Part shown: positions 6,980 through 14,668 of the stretch, piece by piece
Layout of the letters: each line of letters opens with the position of its first letter
Position numbering within the stretch: the stretch's first letter is position 1
NCBI GenBank assembly: GCA_035641235.1
Contig: DASQUP010000079.1
Span: 1 to 36,458 of the forward strand
DNA: 36,458 nucleotides
DNA from: DASQUP01 sp035641235
GTDB taxonomy: Bacteria; Actinomycetota; CADDZG01; WHSQ01
Direction: 5' to 3'
The notes under the pieces: generated by a model
Told to the model about the DNA's origin: nothing
Databases searched by the model: none
Seen by the model: the letters and a program-made list of their open reading frames with translations, nothing else
Position numbers and translations under genes: made by a program

Positions 6980-9193
6980 CTACGGAGCCGTGACGTCGGC
7001 CACCGCACGAACGAAATCGCTCAGACCTGCCTTGGGGCGTTCGTGCCACGAGACCACATTCCACACATCCCACGAGTAGCCGTTCGTCTCATAACCCCGG
7101 CCTCCGACTGCGATCTCGATCCCGATTCGGTCGACCTGGGCGGTTTTAATGCCGCCGCCCGGTGTGATGCGGAGGGCGCGCCGGGATGAGGGATCGGCAA
7201 AGCCGATCAACTGGTAGGGAAGGCGCATCTCAACCCCGTCGGGAGTTGCCGCCCATAGCGACCTCGAGTCAAACCGTGCATCGCGGGGGTCCGAGTTCCC
7301 CTCGCGCAACTCACCGACATCGAACTCCTCGATGTCACGCTCTTGTCCCGTGGAGGGAACAACGAGGGGCCGGTTCATGATCTGTTTTTGGAGGTTCCAT
7401 ACTCCGCTGCCGGGCTTGAGGTCTGGGGGATCCACTTCGAAGTACCGGTCAACCTTCCCGTACAGGATGGCTTCGGGATCGTTTGACGCGCGCACCCAGC
7501 TGCGCGCGCCGTCGGGGCCCATCGTGATGGCGTAGTCCGCATCCGCACCTACGTCCGGCGCGCCGGGGAGACCGCCGTTTCCCTCGGCGAGGACATCGAA
7601 GCCGATTGCCAGCCCACGATCGAGGGAGTTTTTCTCGTCGAGGACGACGTTCAGATAGAGGAATCCCTCGTCTTTGACGGCGCGGACCTCTCGCACTCCC
7701 TCGTGGCCTTCAAAGATGACCTGAGATCCGTTGTTCGCCCACTCCGTTCGATCCCCGTCGATGACCGCGGCGGGCCGTTCCCCCGGTTCCATCGCGACCA
7801 GTCCGAAGTGTTCCTCGTTCGTGAGCGGGTTTTTCCACATCTGGCGGCGACCACCCGGGAGTTCGTAGTCGATCGTGTTCCAGGTGAACTTGAACCATTC
7901 ATCCGCCCACTGGAAGACGAACGCACCCGACAGGTCGAGATCGCGGATGATCCGCAACATGTCAGCGTTCATCGACATTGCTTCTTGTTCCGAGTGGTTT
8001 CCCTGATCTCTTCCGAGGGGTCCGAGATGGGCGACGCCGAGCCCGGAGGGCACTCCGAACTCCGTGATCATCACGGGCATTTCCGAGTGGTGGTCGCGCA
8101 GACTTTCGAGGTAGCCCGCGTAGGGGTCCGGGCGGCCGCCGTACTCGTACGCCGAGAGTGCCGGCTCGTGGCGCATGAAGTCCGGGAAGTAGGGATAGGC
8201 GTGATAGCTGGCGAAGAAACCGCCACTCCATTTCCTATCGGCGGCGATGTGATTGGCATCGACGCCGACGACGTCTTCGCCTTCGATGGGCTCATCCGGA
8301 TGGTCCAACGGATCGGTGGTCGGCCAGTTCGTGAACGTGAGTGGGACGCTTACACCACGCTCGGCCTCGGCGGTCGCCGTGTGATCCAACATTTCGGCCA
8401 GCCATGTTTCGGTCGGGCTCGCATCTTTCGTGGATGAGAAGAACTCGCCGGAGAACGATGTTCGACCGGCGTTCTTGCGGTCGGACTCCCTCGTCGCGAC
8501 CGGGTCCCATTCGACGCCGATGGAATAGCCGAGCAGCCACGGCGAAACATCCGCCGAGTAGGTGCCCGAAGCGTGCCCCCTCAGTTCGGTACGGACGAGG
8601 TCGCCGTGAACAGCGCCGACCGCGTCGCTGATCTCTTCCTTGAATCCTCCGTGCACCGCCGGCGCGAATAGGTCGTGGGTTGCGTAGAACTCCTCTTCGG
8701 GAATCCATACCCCATGCACGAGGTAGAGGGGGGCATCACTGTTCTCTTCGTTGTACCGGAGCAGTTCCTCGTAGAACCACGGCGGTAGGACGGTGTAGAC
8801 GCGTACGGCCCTGAGCCCCACCGAAGCCATCTGCGGGAACCACCTTCGGTACTCGGCCGCCTCGAGCCCGTGCTCTCCCGGCAATGTTCCCGGAACCGTC
8901 GGACCGATGTTGACTCCCGGAACGAAATCGACCTCGCCGCCCTCGGTGTGCAGGATCAGGCGGCGCCCGGAGGTCTCGGCTATTCGGGTCAGTCCACCGG
9001 AGGTGCGAGGTGCGGGGGCCCATGAGCCGTCGAGATCCAGCGGCCGTCCCCACTGAAAGGAATCAGCCGGCGGCTCTGACGCTGTTCTTGGAGGCATGTT
9101 GCTGCCTGCGCTGCACGACTGGAGCGTCGCGGCGGCCATTAAGGCCAGCGCAACGAGCGCGTGCCGACGGAAAGGTATTCGAATGCGCCCCAT
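6980..9193 (-). CDS. Secreted lipoprotein with glycoside hydrolase-like (TIM-barrel) domain
   Basis: The 737-aa product has a basic N-terminus, a hydrophobic stretch and a lipobox LQSC with the lipidated C27, so it should be anchored outside the cytoplasmic membrane. Residues about 85-445 look like a clan GH-A-type barrel: RAVRVYTVLPPWFYEELLRYNE, GYSIGVEWDP with E228 as candidate acid/base, MITEFGVPSG with E378 as candidate nucleophile, then an aromatic-rich FVFQWADEW. Residues about 460-735 form a beta-rich module with DEGFLYLNVVLDE and GIEIAVGG, resembling CBM9/DOMON-like carbohydrate-binding folds. It could act on extracellular or cell-wall glycans. The substrate and exact GH family are not identified. 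It is monocistronic and divergent from the decarboxylase gene. Confidence 0.72.
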   Translation of the reverse strand: MGRIRIPFRRHALVALALMAAATLQSCSAGSNMPPRTASEPPADSFQWGRPLDLDGSWAPAPRTSGGLTRIAETSGRRLILHTEGGEVDFVPGVNIGPTVPGTLPGEHGLEAAEYRRWFPQMASVGLRAVRVYTVLPPWFYEELLRYNEENSDAPLYLVHGVWIPEEEFYATHDLFAPAVHGGFKEEISDAVGAVHGDLVRTELRGHASGTYSADVSPWLLGYSIGVEWDPVATRESDRKNAGRTSFSGEFFSSTKDASPTETWLAEMLDHTATAEAERGVSVPLTFTNWPTTDPLDHPDEPIEGEDVVGVDANHIAADRKWSGGFFASYHAYPYFPDFMRHEPALSAYEYGGRPDPYAGYLESLRDHHSEMPVMITEFGVPSGLGVAHLGPLGRDQGNHSEQEAMSMNADMLRIIRDLDLSGAFVFQWADEWFKFTWNTIDYELPGGRRQMWKNPLTNEEHFGLVAMEPGERPAAVIDGDRTEWANNGSQVIFEGHEGVREVRAVKDEGFLYLNVVLDEKNSLDRGLAIGFDVLAEGNGGLPGAPDVGADADYAITMGPDGARSWVRASNDPEAILYGKVDRYFEVDPPDLKPGSGVWNLQKQIMNRPLVVPSTGQERDIEEFDVGELREGNSDPRDARFDSRSLWAATPDGVEMRLPYQLIGFADPSSRRALRITPGGGIKTAQVDRIGIEIAVGGRGYETNGYSWDVWNVVSWHERPKAGLSDFVRAVADVTAP

Positions 9194-9395
9194 AAGTCCT
9201 GGTTTCGGCGTGCGACGTGGTCCGATTTAGAAGCGCCGGACTCTTTTCTGTCTCCGACGTGTCGTTTCCCCGATAGTCATTTCGGTCCGACGTCGCTACG
9301 GTGGGCGCACCAGCGGCGTCTCTCATGCCGGTGGGCCCGGCGAAAGGCGGCCGGTGCAGCATTCCTGCAACGGCGCCGAATAGCCTCTTTTTAAG

Positions 9396-9411
9396 AACGA
9401 CTTGGCTCGTT
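9396..9411. promoter_or_regulatory. Inverted repeat upstream of the decarboxylase gene
   Basis: AACGA (9396-9400) and TCGTT (9407-9411) are separated by 6 nt, ending 29 nt before the decarboxylase ATG. It is a candidate operator. The 247-bp region between the divergent genes also holds two small GC-rich dyads, near 9328-9342 (GCCGG/CCGGC) and 9356-9370 (TGCAG/CTGCA), so a structured leader is possible. No known riboswitch class was recognised. Confidence 0.3.
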
Positions 9412-9440
9412 TGTGACTTTGTGAAGCGATGGAGGACTCG

Positions 9441-10823
9441 ATGTCGAGTAACGAACTGGTGCAGCAGGCGGCAGGGATCATCTCCGACTTCCTCGATGGA
9501 TTGGCGGAGCGACGTGTGGGGGCCACCGCGACGATGGAAGAGCTGCGGGCCGCGCTCGGAGGCCCCCTCCCCGAAAATCCGGTCGATCCCTCGGATGTGA
9601 TCGGGGAGCTCGCCAAGGCAGCCGACCCTGGGCTCGTGGCCACAGCGGGGCCGAGGTTCTTCGGCTTCGTCATAGGCGGAAGTGTTCCGGCATCTGTCGC
9701 GGCGGACCTGTTGACTACGGCGTGGGATCAGAACTCTGGCCTGGTAGCGGCCGCCCCCGCTGAGGCTGCGGTCGAGGAGATCGCCGGTCGCTGGCTCGGC
9801 GAACTTCTGGCACTGCCGGAGGCCGTCTCGTTTGCCTTTGTGACCGGGGGCATGATGGCCAACTTCACCGGTCTGGCCGTCGCCCGCCATCACGTACTTC
9901 GCGGCGCCGGATGGGATGTCGAAGGTGATGGTCTCATCGGCGCGCCGCCCATCACGGTCGTCGTCGGCGAAGACCGTCACATCACCGTGGACGCCGCCCT
10001 CCGGTATCTCGGTCTTGGCGCAAGCCGCTCCCTGGTTATCCCCTGCGACGGGGACGGGCGAATGGATCCCCAAGCCCTGCACACCGCCATTGCGAATGTG
10101 GAGGGTCCTGTGATCGTTTGCGCGTCGGCGGGCAACGTAAACACGGGATCGTTCGATCCTCTGCGCGAGGTGTGCGACATCACGCACGAGCACAACGGCT
10201 GGGTCCACGTGGACGGCGCGTTTGGACTGTGGGCCGCGGCCGCGCAGGAGCGCCGTCATCTCCTCGACGGTCACGAGCTGGCCGACTCATGGGCAACGGA
10301 CGCGCACAAGTGGTTGAACGTCCCGTACGATTCGGGACTCGTTTTTACCGCGCACACCGAGTCGCACCGTGCCGCCATGGGCCAGCGTGCGAGTTACCTC
10401 GTCAAGGAAAAGGATGGAGGAGCGCGGGATCAGTTGGACTTCAGTCCTGAGTTCTCGCGCAGGGGGCGGGGCTTCCCCGTCTACGCGGCAATCCGTTCCC
10501 TCGGGCGATCCGGTATCGCGGAGATGATCGAGCGATGCTGCCGGCTCGCAACTCGGTTCGCGGACACGCTCGGCGCGCAGCCGGGTGTCGAGATCGTCAA
10601 CGACGTTGTGCTCAATCAGGTGTTGGTGCGCTTCGACGATGACGATGCGACGACTAATGAAGTGATCAGAAGGGTGCAGGAGGATGGCACCTGCTGGCTG
10701 GGTGGAGCGACGTGGAAGGGCCGAGGCGTTATGCGGATCTCCGTTTCGAACTGGTCGACGACGGAGGACGACGTCGACCGGTCGGCCGCCGCGATCCTGC
10801 GCTGTTACGCCGCCGCCAGCTGA
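9441..10823 (+). CDS. PLP-dependent group II decarboxylase family protein
   Basis: The 460-aa protein is a fold-type I, group II decarboxylase (the aromatic amino acid / glutamate / diaminobutyrate decarboxylase superfamily). Visible features are GPRFFGFVIGGSVPASVAAD, TTAWDQNSG, FVTGGMMANFTGLAVAR, the PLP-ring H and D region HVDGAFGLWAAA, and DAHKWLNVPYDSG with the Schiff-base lysine. The C-terminal RISVSNWSTTEDDV is also typical. Substrate specificity cannot be assigned. The ATG at 9441 is preferred over that at 9429 because GGAGG (9431-9435) then sits 5 nt upstream. The gene is divergent from the GH-like lipoprotein and probably monocistronic. Confidence 0.92.
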   Translation: MSSNELVQQAAGIISDFLDGLAERRVGATATMEELRAALGGPLPENPVDPSDVIGELAKAADPGLVATAGPRFFGFVIGGSVPASVAADLLTTAWDQNSGLVAAAPAEAAVEEIAGRWLGELLALPEAVSFAFVTGGMMANFTGLAVARHHVLRGAGWDVEGDGLIGAPPITVVVGEDRHITVDAALRYLGLGASRSLVIPCDGDGRMDPQALHTAIANVEGPVIVCASAGNVNTGSFDPLREVCDITHEHNGWVHVDGAFGLWAAAAQERRHLLDGHELADSWATDAHKWLNVPYDSGLVFTAHTESHRAAMGQRASYLVKEKDGGARDQLDFSPEFSRRGRGFPVYAAIRSLGRSGIAEMIERCCRLATRFADTLGAQPGVEIVNDVVLNQVLVRFDDDDATTNEVIRRVQEDGTCWLGGATWKGRGVMRISVSNWSTTEDDVDRSAAAILRCYAAAS

Positions 10824-10952
10824 CGCGCGCCGCCGGGCCGCGGCCTGCCGTCAGTCGCTAACGGGGCCGGTTCCGGGCCAACACACCCCTCCGTACCGTC
10901 CTCCAGTGACTGCCTCACACCTAACGAAATCCTTTTCAGGAGGTTGTCCCGT

Positions 10953-11084
10953 ATGCGATTTGCGAGGGTCTACGCAATCAAAGAGGGCGAGCTCACGACC
11001 GAGAATGGCCGACAGGTCAGCTCAAGACGGCGAGGCTGCCGCAGCCACACCACAAGCTCGCCTCGCCGGCCCCGCCTTCCATGA
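10953..11084 (+). CDS. Possible small protein (43 aa), overlaps an antisense gene
   Basis: A perfect AGGAGG (10938-10943) lies 9 nt before an ATG that opens a 43-codon frame, beginning MRFARVYAIKEGELTTENGR and ending in an arginine- and serine-rich tail. The N-terminal half reads like a real protein. The C-terminal half overlaps 68 bp of the zinc-ribbon gene on the other strand and looks like its shadow. The frame may be a genuine small gene or a remnant of a longer one. Function unknown. Confidence 0.38.
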   Translation: MRFARVYAIKEGELTTENGRQVSSRRRGCRSHTTSSPRRPRLP

Positions 11085-11172
11085 TCGTCAGCTCGAGGCC
11101 GCAGGCCGAACACGTCTCTCCGGTCGGCGATTCGCCCGAATCGTTCTCGATGAACACAAACGCAGATTCCAT
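11017..11172 (-). CDS. Small Cys-rich zinc-binding protein (51 aa)
   Basis: The minus-strand frame encodes MESAFVFIENDSGESPTGET followed by CSAC (C21, C24) and a WCGCG segment (C42, C44), so four cysteines could hold a zinc. It lies 53 bp downstream of the D-Ala-D-Ala carboxypeptidase gene on the same strand and may share its transcript. The start is uncertain. The ATG at 11172 has no strong ribosome site, while a GTG three codons upstream (11181) has GGGGG about 8 nt before it. The frame also stays open further upstream inside the carboxypeptidase gene, but that part is a shadow. Function unknown. Confidence 0.58.
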   Translation of the reverse strand: MESAFVFIENDSGESPTGETCSACGLELTIMEGGAGEASLWCGCGSLAVLS

Positions 11173-11225
11173 GAGCGTCACGCTACAGGCCCCCTGTGAC
11201 GGAAACCCGGATATGGTGCCCCAGA

Positions 11226-12548
11226 CTAGCGAGCGCTCCGACGCAGGATCCGGACGACGCGGTCCTCGACCCTTGCTGCGGTCGATTTCGGCATTCCGCT
11301 CGACATGATCGAGAACGCCGCCCACTGCTTCGTCTTTTTCAACTGGACCCAGCCCGAGAGCGTCGATGTATTCGTGAGCGTCCCCGTCTTGGCCCGGACA
11401 TACAGGCCCTCCAGGCGATCCTTGAGTGTTCCCTGGCCGCCGCGGGGCAGACCCTTGCGCAACTTTGTCCCCCAAGGCTCTCGTTCGGCAGCCACCAGCG
11501 AGCGAGCCATTCCTCGAGCTGAGATCCGGTTGCTGTACGACAGGCCGGACCCGTCGTACGCGGTCACCCGGACGTTGCGGTTTTCAATCCAAGCCTTCAC
11601 GGCATCCGCGGCCTTGGCGATCGTCCCTGGCCGGCCGTACCGTTTGACTCCGAGACGCTTTCCGAGTACCTCGGCGAAGAAGTTCGAGGACTGTCGGTTC
11701 ATGAAGCCGACAAGAGTCTCGAGCGGCACAGAACGAACCTTCGTTATTCGAGCAAGGCCTCCGGGTGGCGTGCCCGCCCCAGGTGCACCGCGGACCTTGA
11801 CACCAATCTTGCGCAGCTTCTTAGTCAGCGACCGCGCAGCCCTCAATTCGGGATCACTGATGTGAATGCCGCGCACGCGGTTTCCGTTGAAAGTCAATGC
11901 CGATGGGAGCGGGATGTAACGGCTCGGGAAATATGACTTCCATCCCGGCGCGAACCAATCTCGCGAGAAATAGCTGATCGCACCAACGACACTTCCGGTG
12001 ATTTCTTGCACCCCGGCATCTCGGATTCGGCGCGCCAGCCGGTTCAACTTCGTCGCCCGGAAGGGAAAGTTGCGCGCGTACTGTTTCGACGCGGCCAGTG
12101 TTGGGTCGCCGGTTCCCAGAACGTACAGGTCACCGTCAACGATGCCACCGTCGAGCGACTCGCTCGACGCCTCGGTCATAATGCGAAAGTCGGTTCCGAG
12201 GTTCGCGTAGAGGGCCATCGACAATAAGAGCTTCTCGTTGGACGCAGGGAGGCGTTTCACCTTCGCCCCGCGCTCGTAGATGACGTCTCCGCCGGCACGT
12301 ACAGAGATGCCGATCGAGCGGCCGGACGCGATGCGGTTGATCTTCCGTTTCCATCTGGGGGTTCCGACCGTTGATGCCGCCGGCTGCGGCTGGGTGATCG
12401 AGTCCTGGGATGTGCTGCTTCCCGAGAGGTTTTGGTTCGGAGCCCGCCCTAAATCAAGTCGAGCCGGCGCTGCGGATTCCCTCGTTGCAATGGCCACCCA
12501 GGCCGGAAGCACTAAAAGGGCAACGAGAGCCCAGGTCAGCCGTCGCAT
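11226..12548 (-). CDS. dacB: D-alanyl-D-alanine carboxypeptidase/endopeptidase, PBP4 type
   Basis: This penicillin-binding protein of the S13 family trims or cuts peptidoglycan peptides outside the membrane. The 440-aa protein has an N-terminal signal or anchor (WALVALLVLPAWVAIAT) and a Ser/Gln/Pro-rich linker to about residue 65. The catalytic SNEK motif (S103, K106) lies in PASNEKLLL, an SSN triad occurs in MNRQSSNFFAE, the conserved YDGSGLS segment follows, and KTG is at 387-389. A long insert between the SxxK and SxN motifs is typical of PBP4. The frame is open 78 codons further upstream, but that part has no family similarity. The ATG at 12548 begins the signal sequence. Its ribosome site is weak. 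It may be cotranscribed with the small gene at 12619-12858. Confidence 0.9.
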   Translation of the reverse strand: MRRLTWALVALLVLPAWVAIATRESAAPARLDLGRAPNQNLSGSSTSQDSITQPQPAASTVGTPRWKRKINRIASGRSIGISVRAGGDVIYERGAKVKRLPASNEKLLLSMALYANLGTDFRIMTEASSESLDGGIVDGDLYVLGTGDPTLAASKQYARNFPFRATKLNRLARRIRDAGVQEITGSVVGAISYFSRDWFAPGWKSYFPSRYIPLPSALTFNGNRVRGIHISDPELRAARSLTKKLRKIGVKVRGAPGAGTPPGGLARITKVRSVPLETLVGFMNRQSSNFFAEVLGKRLGVKRYGRPGTIAKAADAVKAWIENRNVRVTAYDGSGLSYSNRISARGMARSLVAAEREPWGTKLRKGLPRGGQGTLKDRLEGLYVRAKTGTLTNTSTLSGWVQLKKTKQWAAFSIMSSGMPKSTAARVEDRVVRILRRSAR

Positions 12549-12618
12549 GAGCAGAGTGTGGTGATCACGTCCCGCTGCGTCTAGGTACTTGCCGGACTTC
12601 CCTAACGGCCGGGAGTGG

Positions 12619-12858
12619 TCAGGCGCCGTCGTCGAACAGCGTGGGGTCGTCTCCGAAGAGCCGCAGTTGCGCCGCGTTGACCTCGGCCCGGGCGGGCCGG
12701 TCGATGGCCAGGGCCAGGCGGTGGTACGCCTGCTCCCGAGCCAGTTGTACTGCCCTCCGGCGCGCCCGAGTCCGCTCCTCATCGAGGCGGCGTTCCGCAG
12801 TTCGGATCGCCTCGTCTACTAGCCCCGTCTCCCATTCGGGGAGCGGCATGTCATGCAT
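12619..12858 (-). CDS. Small charged helical protein (79 aa)
   Basis: From an ATG at 12858 with GGAGG 4 nt upstream, the frame encodes a 79-aa soluble protein. Residues about 12-50 form a highly charged, Glu/Arg-rich helix (GLVDEAIRTAERRLDEERTR and onwards) that may be a coiled coil. The tail reads LRLFGDDPTLFDDGA. No family recognised. It lies 70 bp upstream of the dacB-like gene on the same strand and may be its operon partner. Two cysteine-free halves and no membrane segment suggest a cytoplasmic binding partner, but this is a guess. Confidence 0.65.
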   Translation of the reverse strand: MHDMPLPEWETGLVDEAIRTAERRLDEERTRARRRAVQLAREQAYHRLALAIDRPARAEVNAAQLRLFGDDPTLFDDGA

Positions 12859-13007
12859 TGGTCCTCCAGCCCTCCGTCCGAAGCCTCTTCCCACACACCC
12901 GGGGGACGTGGAGTATGAGGCACCAGAGCCGCGAAGCCCCGGATTTCGGCGCGATTCCAATCTCACCCAGCCGGTTTGCGGGGATCGGTTGAACGGATGG
13001 CATGCGA

Positions 13008-13027
13008 GGCCGGTATTCCTACCGGCC
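13008..13027. other. Perfect hairpin in the leader of the cupredoxin gene
   Basis: GGCCGGTA (13008-13015) and TACCGGCC (13020-13027) form an 8-bp perfect stem with a TTCC loop, 42 nt before the cupredoxin ATG. It could stabilise the leader or be an operator. There is no T tract, so termination is unlikely. Confidence 0.45.
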
Positions 13028-13069
13028 AAGTGGGGCGAGTCGGCGACTTGCTACAGAGAAAGGATCGCG

Positions 13070-13450
13070 ATGGCTCACAGAACGCGGCTCGTGGTGGCGG
13101 TGGCACTTGTGGCGGCTCTCGTTACGGCGCTGCTTGCCACCGGCGTTGTGGCCGCGCCGTTCAAGGTCTCGGTGGGCGACGGGGGGTTCACGTACTCGCC
13201 CAGGACGGCGCACGTCAACAAAGGGCGGAGGGTGAAGTGGACGAATGAGGGCACCGTGTCCCACACGGTCACTTTCTACAAGAAGCCCAAGAAAGCGAGG
13301 ATCGGGAGCTTCACGCTCGCCGCCGGCGAGTCCAAGAAGCGCAAGATCCGCAAGGCAGGGGTCTACAAGTACCGCTGCACGATTCCGGGACACTCGACCC
13401 TTGAGGACGGCAAGTGCACCGGGATGTGCGGAAAGGTGCGGGCGCACTAG
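13070..13450 (+). CDS. Secreted plastocyanin-like (cupredoxin) copper protein
   Basis: The 126-aa protein begins with an export signal (LVVAVALVAALVTALLATGV, cleavage likely after VVAA near residue 29). The mature part has the type-1 copper set: H65 (VSHTVTF), C103 and H108 (YRCTIPGH) and M119 (CTGMC). Two further cysteines (C116, C120) flank the methionine, which is less usual. The middle is rich in lysine. Such small cupredoxins shuttle electrons or bind copper outside the membrane. AAAGGA sits 5-6 nt before the ATG. The gene stands alone, ending in a bidirectional terminator, so its redox partner is not evident. Confidence 0.85.
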   Translation: MAHRTRLVVAVALVAALVTALLATGVVAAPFKVSVGDGGFTYSPRTAHVNKGRRVKWTNEGTVSHTVTFYKKPKKARIGSFTLAAGESKKRKIRKAGVYKYRCTIPGHSTLEDGKCTGMCGKVRAH

Positions 13451-13460
13451 GGGCGAGCCG

Positions 13461-13508
13461 TTCTGACCGCGCTCCGCAACAGATCTACGGGCCCGCACGC
13501 GGTCAGAA
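13461..13508. terminator. Bidirectional terminator-type dyad between convergent genes
   Basis: TTCTGACCGCG (13461-13471) and CGCGGTCAGAA (13498-13508) are perfect 11-bp arms around a 26-nt loop, located between the stop codons of the cupredoxin (+) and cupin (-) genes. The arms end in A/T-poor flanks, so it may end transcription only weakly or act in 3' end processing. Confidence 0.6.
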
Positions 13509-13523
13509 TGGCGCACACATCAT

Positions 13524-13958
13524 CTAGGCGGGGACCGGCTCCTCGAGGTGACCAGCGACCCGCACGGGCGCTCCGATCACAAAGACCTGCGGCCCGCCGG
13601 GCTCGAATGGCCGCTCGAACGTAGAGACGACGGTCGATGCCGAGAACGTCCCCAGGATGCGGAGCACATCATCGCCGATGTTTCGCAGCCCGTGCGGCGC
13701 CATGGGCGGGACAAGGGCCACGTCGTGTTTCGTGATCCGGCCCACCTCATCTCCGACGCGCGCCTCCGCGGTGCCTTGCAGGACGATGAGGAGTTCCTCT
13801 GCACTGTCTCTGTGCACATACAACTCCGCCCCGGGGTCCAGCTCGAAGAGCACCGTCGCCGTGCTCGCCGTTCCCGTCGCGCTGTGGACGGGGAAGCTCA
13901 CGCGCAGACCCGGCGCCGTCGGTACGAGCTCGAACTCATCGAGATCGAAGGTAATCAT
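13524..13958 (-). CDS. Cupin-domain protein
   Basis: The 144-aa single-domain protein has the cupin core: PGAELYVHRDSAEELLIVLQG for the first motif and VPPMAPHGLRNIGDD for the second. The first motif has HRD in place of the usual HxH, so metal binding may be altered. The C-terminus (ERPFEPGGPQVFVIG) is not diagnostic. Cupins of this kind are enzymes or small-molecule sensors; the ligand is unknown. AGGAG lies about 8 nt before the ATG. A TTGACA/TAGGAT promoter and a 26-bp inverted repeat sit directly upstream, and the divergent TetR gene is its likely regulator. Confidence 0.83.
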   Translation of the reverse strand: MITFDLDEFELVPTAPGLRVSFPVHSATGTASTATVLFELDPGAELYVHRDSAEELLIVLQGTAEARVGDEVGRITKHDVALVPPMAPHGLRNIGDDVLRILGTFSASTVVSTFERPFEPGGPQVFVIGAPVRVAGHLEEPVPA

Positions 13959-13971
13959 TTTCTCTTCTCCT

Positions 13972-13997
13972 TTCGCTACACAATGGTGTGCAGCGAA
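13972..13997. promoter_or_regulatory. 26-bp inverted repeat, probable TetR operator
   Basis: The arms TTCGCTACACA (13972-13982) and TGTGCAGCGAA (13987-13997) match at 10 of 11 positions around a 4-nt centre. The repeat lies between the cupin -10 box and its ribosome site, where bound repressor would block transcription. The core TACAC/TGTGCA recurs in TACACTACTGTGCA at 14036-14049, just before the TetR start codon, with a spacer 2 nt shorter. Confidence 0.65.
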
Positions 13998-14026
13998 TCC
14001 TAGTGAGAAGCTGGCGCCGTTGTCAA
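13997..14026 (-). promoter_or_regulatory. Cupin gene promoter
   Basis: On the minus strand a perfect TTGACA (14026-14021) is 18 bp from TAGGAT (14002-13997), a good sigma-70-type promoter. Its start site would fall inside the 26-bp inverted repeat. Confidence 0.62.
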
Positions 14027-14035
14027 GTTTCCGGG

Positions 14036-14049
14036 TACACTACTGTGCA
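14036..14049 (+). promoter_or_regulatory. TetR gene -10 region and second operator-like site
   Basis: TACACT (14036-14041) is 8 nt before the TetR ATG, consistent with a leaderless transcript. The 14 bp up to the ATG (TACACTACTGTGCA) also form an imperfect dyad that shares half-sites with the operator at 13972-13997, suggesting autoregulation. Confidence 0.5.
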
Positions 14050-14619
14050 ATGAAGCGAAGATACGAGCTGAAGGAACGCGCACAACGCCAGGCCGAGACC
14101 AGGCAGCGGATCGTCGAGGCAACGGTCGAGCTCCATACGTCGATCGGTCCGGCACGCACCACGATCTCGGCCATTGCGGAGCGCGCCGGGGTCGAGCGCC
14201 ACACGGTCTACTCCCACTTCCCCGACGAACGGACGCTAATTGGCGCTTGCTCGGCCCACTGGGAAAGCCAACACCCGCGGCCGGATGTCCGGCGATGGCT
14301 CGACCTCGAACCGCAGGAGCGTATGCGCGGGGTCCTGGCCGACGTGTACGCCTGGTTCGCGGACGTCGAATCCGATCTCGAGGTCCTCATGCGCGACACA
14401 TCGCTTGTTCCGGCGCACGGGGAGGTCATGGCGAAGACCGCAGAGGAAATGGGTGCGCTCGCCGACGCCCTGACGCGCGGCTGGTCGCGACGGAAGACGG
14501 TGCGCGCCGCCATCGGACACTCGCTCGAATTCGAGACCTGGCGCTCGCTCGTCCGCCGGCAGGGGCTCTCTCGAAAGCAGGCCGTCGACGCGATGGTTCG
14601 TTTAGTCGCGAACGTCTGA
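14050..14619 (+). CDS. TetR/AcrR family transcriptional regulator
   Basis: The 189-aa protein has the family's N-terminal helix-turn-helix: RQRIVEATVELHTSIGPARTTISAIAERAGVERHTVYSHFPDERTLIGAC, about residues 19-68. A helical ligand-binding and dimer domain follows. The N-terminus is very basic. It is divergent from the cupin gene with 91 bp between them, and that region carries the inverted repeats and promoters described above, so it most likely represses the cupin gene and itself. The effector is unknown. The ATG at 14050 follows a TACACT box by 8 nt. The upstream extension of the open frame runs antisense through the cupin gene and is a shadow. Confidence 0.9.
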   Translation: MKRRYELKERAQRQAETRQRIVEATVELHTSIGPARTTISAIAERAGVERHTVYSHFPDERTLIGACSAHWESQHPRPDVRRWLDLEPQERMRGVLADVYAWFADVESDLEVLMRDTSLVPAHGEVMAKTAEEMGALADALTRGWSRRKTVRAAIGHSLEFETWRSLVRRQGLSRKQAVDAMVRLVANV

Positions 14620-14668
14620 CCTGCGCTGGGGGAGGGCGGACCCTTATCGATCATGGCGCCGCCGAAAA

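Noticed and set aside
9063..10274. Long minus-strand open frame (403 codons) antisense to the decarboxylase gene
   Set aside because: It reads through the well-supported decarboxylase gene in the shadow frame, has arginine-rich low-complexity content and no recognisable motif.
14020..14041. TTGTCA followed by TACACT ahead of tetR as a second PafBC-type promoter
   Set aside because: The spacing is one base short of the motif, and TTGTCA is explained as the reverse complement of the cupin gene's TTGACA -35 box.
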